Positions 6,549-10,467 of a stretch of 10,467 nucleotides of DNA are shown piece by piece. Source of the DNA: Clostridiaceae bacterium (GTDB lineage: Bacteria > Bacillota > Clostridia > Oscillospirales > Acutalibacteraceae). The position numbers were made by a program, and so were the translations under genes. How positions within the stretch are numbered: position 1 is the first letter of the stretch; each line of letters starts with the position of its first letter. The notes beneath the pieces were generated by a model. It was given only the letters and a program-made list of their open reading frames with translations. It was not told the DNA's origin and ran no database searches. The DNA lies in NCBI GenBank assembly GCA_016297645.1, contig JAEDGF010000062.1, positions 1-10,467 on the forward strand, read 5' to 3'.

Positions 6549-8972
6549 TTACAAAATCAGCGCTTCAATTTCTTTTCTTTCCAATGTCAGTCCTCCGTTT
6601 TCGTCATAATATCCGGGCTGCAAAACGAACAACCCGGTATCGGATACCGCGCTTACAGCGCCTTGTTTTTGCAGATTTTCAAAAACGGGTCTGAAAACCG
6701 AAACGCAGTACGCCTGCGCTTTTCTCAGAAGAAAACTGCGCTGTGACATGGTGTTCTCTCCGAAAAGCTGCTCCGCAATTTCCTCGCCTTCGCCGTACGG
6801 CACAAGAACGGACACCGTATTCTCGGGAATCACATAAAAATGTTTATTAGCCGTGCGGAAGCTCTGTTTGAGAAACAGCCTGCCGGACTCATTGTAATGC
6901 TTGAAGTTTATTGCCGCATTCCTCGCTTTATCATTTCCGGAAAGAAGCGAATACAGAGTGATGGCGCTTTGCCTTTTTAACGGAAAATTCTTATGCTCGC
7001 GCGTATAATTATTTTCTTCCCTGAAATAATCGGCTATCCGCTGCGGACTGTCGAATTCACCGCAGTCCGTATTGCACGAGATCATTTTCATTGTTATATC
7101 GCCGCCGTACATGATATCGGGCAGCATTTGCAGCTTTTCTTCGCTCAGCCGCCAAATATAGACCGTTCCTTTTCCGTATTCCATGCTGCGGTTGGCGCGT
7201 CCGGCTGCCTGAATTATGCCCGGAAGCCATGTGTTGCTGCGCACAACGACCGGGAAACTGATATTCACCCCGGCTTCGATAAGCGCCGTTGACGCGCAGA
7301 ACACCCTCGCCTTTTCTTTCAGCCACAGCTTCATATATTTTATAAGATACTTTCTGTGAGCCGGACAGAGAAGCGTGCTGAGGTGGATACACAGAACCGC
7401 GCCGCTTGTTTTCGCAAGCTCCGTTATCTCGCTGTCGTTCATGTCCGGACACGGCGTGACGACATCAACGCCCGATTCTTTGAGTGCTTGCATGGTTTTT
7501 TCGAAGATATCAATAGCGACCGCCTTTGTGTTTACAACGGAAAGGACGGATTTTTCACCGAGAATCCCGGCTATGCGGCTCGCCGCTTCGTCATTTGTAA
7601 GCGACTCCGAAAGTTCCGGGATATAATCCACTCTTTTCATTTCGGAAAACAACTGCGCGCTGTTTTCTATGAGCGGCACTGTGTCGGAGTCGAATTCGAG
7701 CCTCGGCTGCGTGGCGGTGCAGAGAACCACGGTCGTATTGCAAAACTGCGATAAAAATGACACGGCGCGTTCAAACAGCGTCTTACACTGCTTCGGCAGC
7801 GACTGAATTTCATCAAAAATCAGAACAGCATCGGAAAGCCTGTAAAGCCTTCTCGCGTCCGTATTTGATGCGTAAAAACACGAATTCATAAACTGGACAA
7901 GACTTGTAAGTATTATGTCACTGTCCCACCGCTCGGTAAGCCTGCGATAATCAAGCTGTTCGCTTTCGTTCTCGAGGACAACATTTGAATGATGCTCCAT
8001 TATTGACGGATAATCGGACAAAGCCGTCCTTATGTCCTGCGCGTTCTGGTCAAGAATCGTGTTGTACGGAATTATGTAGAAAATACGCGACTTATTGTGT
8101 ATCGCTGCGTGGCGCAGTGCAAAACGAAGGCTCGAAAAGGTCTTTCCGCCGCCCGTCGGTACGCAGAGTGTGTATATTCCCGTTGGTGAAGCGCCTTTTT
8201 CAAAGCACTCGTCCGAAACCGTCGCTCGTATCTGCCCCATTTTGTCGGCGGAAGCAAGCATCTCCTCCCGGTATTTTTCAAAAACGGACAAAAGCTCATT
8301 CCAATTCGGCGCTTTCCTGATTTCCATCGAATCCTCGCCGTACTCGAAGCAGGCGGAATCCCACCTGTCAGCGTCCACCAAAGCACTCAGCAGCACCCGT
8401 GCCAAAAATCCCCGGTCGAATTCACATACATTTCCGTCTGTTGTGATACCCGCCAGTTTTTTCTCGAATGCTTCCAGCTCGTCTGTCGCTTCGCCGAACA
8501 GACAGTCAAGCTCCGTTTCGCTGCACACATTTTCAAAAAACCACTTTTTAACACCGTCAAAAGACTCCGGCTCCTTGTTCATCGCAACAATATAATCGGA
8601 GCTGCTGCCGTCAATTTCAATGCAATCTGTAAGCCCCGAGTGATGCCCCAATATGCACATGGAAATGATCTGTGCCGCACCGCGCTTTATCCTGCTGCCG
8701 TCTTTGTCGCCGCCCCACCTGCGGTACGCGTACACGGCACCGGCAGGCGAATGGTTGTGCGGAGATGACACTCTGCCGCCGTCGTTTACGGAGTGCAGAT
8801 ATTTTTGGAATTTTTCGGTCGCCTTGCCCATATCGTGCATCAGACCGATAAGATAAAGCGTTTTCGGAAACCCCATATTGTGTCCGGCTCGCTCGCACAG
8901 CACTGCAACATTGCGGCAATGCTCCGCGAGCGACTGCTCTGCAAGATCCGACCTTCGTATATGCGCAATCAA
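6549..8972 (-). CDS. cas3: Cas3 HD nuclease-helicase
   Basis: Cas3 is recruited to Cascade-bound R-loops, unwinds DNA 3' to 5' and shreds the displaced strand. The 807 residues have both halves. The N-terminal HD nuclease shows His18, the His46-Asp47 pair in GLMHDMGKA, HNHSPAGA, the GHHSGL motif at 109-114, and Asp200 in LVDADRWD. The SF2 helicase shows Walker A CVPTGGGKT (about 270-278), the Walker B box LIFDEIQSLP (DEIQ 387-390), motif III CTATQP, and motif VI QAAGRANR (588-595). TTG at 8972 is preferred since AGAGGAG (8981-8987) sits 8 nt upstream; the GTG at 8981 overlaps that site. It is the first gene of the operon, behind a consensus promoter. Confidence 0.96.
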   Translation of the reverse strand: MIAHIRRSDLAEQSLAEHCRNVAVLCERAGHNMGFPKTLYLIGLMHDMGKATEKFQKYLHSVNDGGRVSSPHNHSPAGAVYAYRRWGGDKDGSRIKRGAAQIISMCILGHHSGLTDCIEIDGSSSDYIVAMNKEPESFDGVKKWFFENVCSETELDCLFGEATDELEAFEKKLAGITTDGNVCEFDRGFLARVLLSALVDADRWDSACFEYGEDSMEIRKAPNWNELLSVFEKYREEMLASADKMGQIRATVSDECFEKGASPTGIYTLCVPTGGGKTFSSLRFALRHAAIHNKSRIFYIIPYNTILDQNAQDIRTALSDYPSIMEHHSNVVLENESEQLDYRRLTERWDSDIILTSLVQFMNSCFYASNTDARRLYRLSDAVLIFDEIQSLPKQCKTLFERAVSFLSQFCNTTVVLCTATQPRLEFDSDTVPLIENSAQLFSEMKRVDYIPELSESLTNDEAASRIAGILGEKSVLSVVNTKAVAIDIFEKTMQALKESGVDVVTPCPDMNDSEITELAKTSGAVLCIHLSTLLCPAHRKYLIKYMKLWLKEKARVFCASTALIEAGVNISFPVVVRSNTWLPGIIQAAGRANRSMEYGKGTVYIWRLSEEKLQMLPDIMYGGDITMKMISCNTDCGEFDSPQRIADYFREENNYTREHKNFPLKRQSAITLYSLLSGNDKARNAAINFKHYNESGRLFLKQSFRTANKHFYVIPENTVSVLVPYGEGEEIAEQLFGENTMSQRSFLLRKAQAYCVSVFRPVFENLQKQGAVSAVSDTGLFVLQPGYYDENGGLTLERKEIEALIL

Positions 8973-8980
8973 AATTATCA

Positions 8981-8987
8981 CTCCTCT
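8981..8987 (-). promoter_or_regulatory. Ribosome binding site of cas3 that decides its start
   Basis: AGAGGAG on the minus strand ends 8 nt before TTG at 8972. The upstream in-frame GTG (8979-8981) shares a base with this site and has no spacing, so initiation at the TTG (or the ATT before it) is more plausible. Confidence 0.65.
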
Positions 8988-9051
8988 TTCTTTTAGCGTA
9001 TCATTGTTTCTTCACTTTTATATCAGGCAATTTGTTGAGTATTTTTTCTTT

Positions 9052-9080
9052 ATTATACATTTTCTTAGCCAATTTTGCAA
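9052..9080 (-). promoter_or_regulatory. cas operon promoter
   Basis: Minus strand: TTGCAA -35 (9075-9080), 17-nt spacer, perfect TATAAT -10 (9052-9057). The predicted start near 9045 gives a roughly 70-nt leader before cas3. Gaps and overlaps through cas2 fit one seven-gene transcript. Confidence 0.75.
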
Positions 9081-9086
9081 CAATTT

Positions 9087-9105
9087 ATTTACACGATATG
9101 TAAAT
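9087..9105. promoter_or_regulatory. Palindromic candidate operator upstream of the cas promoter
   Basis: Perfect 7-bp inverted repeat ATTTACA/TGTAAAT with a 5-nt centre, lying 6 bp upstream of the cas -35 box. The geometry suits a dimeric regulator acting on the cas operon as activator or roadblock. No regulator gene is in the window and I do not recognise a specific family from the motif. Confidence 0.45.
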
Positions 9106-9349
9106 TAACGACAAGAATATCATTTTCAAAACAGCCAAAACACTGTCTACACAGATAACCTCAAAGCCGAACATAACTCCCCCGCCACCGCCCATGTCGT
9201 CCACTTTGTCATCATTCAAATTTAGCCTTACCGCAATAATTTTGCCCTTTCACCTACTAATATAATGCCTAACCAGTCCCATAAATAGGACTCTGCTCTC
9301 TTTCAAAAATTTTTTTGTAAACAGACAATTCCACATCGCAAACTGACAT
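9106..9349. other. Intergenic stretch, no gene recognised
   Basis: AT-rich DNA with stops in all frames and only very short ORFs without ribosome binding sites. A C-rich patch at 9177-9193 stands out but forms no clear element. It may be decayed DNA between the cas operon and the next genes. Confidence 0.5.
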
Positions 9350-9374
9350 AAAAAAACACCCCATGGCGGAGTGT
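9350..9374 (-). terminator. Rho-independent terminator, minus strand
   Basis: Minus-strand RNA would fold a 7-bp stem (9368-9374 with 9356-9362, one U-G wobble) with a 5-nt loop, followed by an uninterrupted run of about seven U. It points toward the cas operon, so it would end a transcript arriving from 9375 upward and insulate the cas promoter from read-through. Confidence 0.65.
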
Positions 9375-9414
9375 GAACAAATTAAACAAAAGAAATGGAC
9401 AATGAAAAATCCCC

Positions 9415-9468
9415 CTAACAGTCAGTTTCGGATATACTTTTTGCAGCTTTTGTATTGCTTTTTTTCAT
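9415..9468 (-). CDS. Possible 17-residue small ORF or gene-start remnant
   Basis: ATG at 9468 is preceded by GGAAGGA at good spacing, and the 17 codons read MKKSNTKAAKSISETDC before TAG. A terminator follows about 40 nt downstream (9350-9374). A perfect TTGACA lies at 9507-9512 on this strand, but no good -10 follows it at 17 nt. The lysine-rich start resembles the beginning of a normal gene, so this may be a remnant of a deleted gene or a real small peptide. I recognise no family. Evidence is only the ribosome binding site and the terminator. Confidence 0.3.
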   Translation of the reverse strand: MKKSNTKAAKSISETDC

Positions 9469-9542
9469 ATGTCCTTCCTTTTCGCCGTACCAACTAAAAA
9501 ACAGGATGTCAAAATAATGGCAATAACGCGATTTCAACACTT

Positions 9543-10025
9543 ATGATAATGGCTGCATATTTCCTCGTTTTATACGGGGGCGCAGGCTTCATTCAGGACA
9601 AACGATTTTTCTCTTCCGCACCGAAGGAAAATTTAGATGCAATTCCCGACAGGAAGGAGAGATTCCCCGGCGCGCACATCATCGGATGGATAATAGAAGT
9701 AACAGCAATTCTGATATTCATCGGGGCGGCTGTTCTCTGCGTGTGGGACGAAGTCAAAAACGATTTTGCTTATTTGCAGTTCCTTGTGCGTTTTCTTGTA
9801 ATGCTTTACTGCATGGAGATTTACGACATTCTGTTTTTTGATTGGTTCTTACTGTGCCGGTCAAACTTCTTCCCGCATTTTTACCCGGAGCTCAAAGGCG
9901 TTGTACGCCCGCATATGTTTGGCTGCAACAAAAAGACGCACATCATACACTTTGCGCTCTACATACCCGCCTGCGCCGCTGCTGCCGGGATATGTATGCT
10001 GTTCCGATCCGCCGACAGGCAATAA
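9543..10025 (+). CDS. Small multi-pass membrane protein, function unknown
   Basis: The 160 residues contain four hydrophobic segments at about 1-17, 46-68, 80-104 and 133-154. Between them are polar stretches GFIQDKRFFSSAPKENLD, DRKERFPGAHIIGW, DILFFDWFLLCRSNFFPHFYPELKG and MFGCNKKTHIIHF. I recall similar uncharacterised membrane proteins in Clostridia but can name no function. The start is uncertain: neither ATG at 9543 nor 9549 has a ribosome binding site, the frame stays open back to 9498 without ATG/GTG/TTG, and the first membrane helix looks clipped. A 9-codon ORF with an AGGA site (9517-9546) ends in TGA overlapping the ATG at 9543, so coupled initiation or a slightly damaged 5' end is possible. 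It is followed by a terminator at 10101-10139. Confidence 0.75.
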   Translation: MIMAAYFLVLYGGAGFIQDKRFFSSAPKENLDAIPDRKERFPGAHIIGWIIEVTAILIFIGAAVLCVWDEVKNDFAYLQFLVRFLVMLYCMEIYDILFFDWFLLCRSNFFPHFYPELKGVVRPHMFGCNKKTHIIHFALYIPACAAAAGICMLFRSADRQ

Positions 10026-10100
10026 AACGAACGGCAACAAAAGCGGAGCGAAAACAAATCCATACAACAGACAGACTGTTTTTGACAGCCGTTTCTTATC

Positions 10101-10139
10101 AAAAACCGCCGGGCTTTACAAAAGCTCAGGCGGTTTTTT
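10101..10139. terminator. Bidirectional rho-independent terminator
   Basis: Stem CCGCC/GGCGG extended inside by GGGCTTT/AAAGCTC with a single bulged A and a 3-nt loop, flanked by five A on the left and six T on the right. It therefore works in both directions, between the plus-strand membrane protein gene and the minus-strand acetyltransferase, whose genes converge here. Confidence 0.88.
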
Positions 10140-10145
10140 GATGTA

Positions 10146-10415
10146 TCAGTCGATAATCGAGCAGTCGCCGAGAATATCGGGACGGTATTTGAGCGAGTCT
10201 TTTTCGCTCAGCGTACGCAGCACGCGGCACGGATTGCCTACGGCAACGCTGTTGTCGGGTATTGATTTTGTCACGACGCTTCCGGCACCTATAACGCAGT
10301 TGTCCCCTATTGTAACGCCGGGGAGAATCACGACATTCGCGCATATCCAGCAGCCGCTGCCTATTTTTACAGGCTCAGCCCAGCACAGCCGTCTGGCGAT
10401 GCCGTCCCTGCACAT
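10146..10415 (-). pseudogene. Hexapeptide-repeat O-acetyltransferase, N-terminally truncated
   Basis: The 89 residues are the C-terminal half of a maltose/galactoside O-acetyltransferase-type left-handed beta-helix protein, which uses acetyl-CoA. Hexapeptide turns run PVKIGSG, CWICAN, VVILPG, VTIGDN, CVIGAG, and the family tail VVTKSIPDNSVAVGNPCRVL follows. Family members are near 190-200 residues, so the N-terminal half is missing. By a gapless comparison from memory with E. coli maltose acetyltransferase, similarity runs back to a Pro at 10416-10418, and the position of the catalytic His is occupied by Gln. The frame has no stop before the window edge, but upstream codons do not resemble the family. 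The break coincides with a tRNA-like T-arm. It is likely a remnant; a longer gene off the edge remains possible. Confidence 0.6.
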
Positions 10416-10467
10416 AGGCTGACGGGACTTGAACCCGTGTCGGTTTTGACCGGCTGGTTTTCGCTCA
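10414..10467 (-). tRNA. Possible tRNA 3' half or tRNA remnant, cut by window edge
   Basis: On the minus strand 10422-10438 forms a perfect T-arm: 5-bp stem ACGGG/CCCGT with loop TTCAAGT fitting the TTCRANY consensus. Just upstream, CCGGT-CAAA-ACCG could be a long variable arm, as in Leu, Ser or Tyr tRNAs. The 3' acceptor strand would read CAGCCTA and needs an unusual TAGGCTG 5' end; no CCA follows. The anticodon region is cut, so identity cannot be given. The acceptor part may already belong to the acetyltransferase fragment. Confidence 0.35.

Noticed and set aside
9177..9193. G-rich minus-strand patch as a possible G-quadruplex
   Set aside because: Only two-guanine tracts can be spaced as needed, which is weak, and there is no gene or promoter context to give it meaning.
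9147..9215. 22-codon minus-strand ORF (MMTKWTTWAVAGELCSALRLSV)
   Set aside because: No ribosome binding site at proper spacing, no recognisable family, and it lies in a stretch with stops in all frames.

Overview
The window carries a complete type I-C CRISPR-Cas locus, all on the minus strand. Reading in transcription order (right to left) it is cas3, cas5c, cas8c, cas7c, cas4, cas1, cas2, a leader with its own promoter, and the first repeat of the array, whose spacers lie beyond the left edge. Shine-Dalgarno sites of the AGGAGG class, frequent TTG and GTG starts, consensus sigma-70-type promoters, a Clostridia-type small membrane protein and U-tract terminators suggest a Gram-positive anaerobe of the Bacillota (Clostridia). 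That is inference; no taxonomic marker gene is present.

Layout. 1-34 is the first repeat. 35-203 is the leader, with an extended -10 promoter, a hairpin and an inverted repeat next to cas2. 204-2194 is the adaptation module (cas2, cas1, cas4). 2187-6438 is the effector module (cas7c, cas8c, cas5c). 6549-8972 is cas3. 8973-9105 holds the operon promoter and a palindromic candidate operator. 9106-9540 is AT-rich intergenic DNA with one minus-strand terminator and one possible tiny ORF. 9543-10025 is a plus-strand membrane protein. 10101-10139 is a bidirectional terminator. 10146-10415 is an N-terminally shortened hexapeptide acetyltransferase on the minus strand, abutting a tRNA-like T-arm at the right edge.

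How the genes work together. Cas1, Cas2 and Cas4 would select, trim and integrate spacers at the leader end. The leader promoter would drive pre-crRNA, which Cas5c cuts in the repeat. Cas5c, Cas7c and Cas8c would form Cascade, and Cas3 would unwind and degrade the target.

The standout is Cas8c. At 870 residues it is far longer than the roughly 600 usual for the family. The extra length is two more copies of the C-terminal Cas11-like helical domain, giving three tandem copies (about residues 497-609, 628-742 and 762-870) that share near-gapless landmarks. In characterised type I-C systems a separate Cas11c small subunit is translated from an internal start inside cas8c. Here there is no in-frame ATG, GTG or TTG from residue 450 to about 523, just where that start would be expected. 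The hypothesis is that this lineage replaced internally translated Cas11c with covalently tethered copies: one Cas8 C-terminal domain plus two small-subunit equivalents in one chain.
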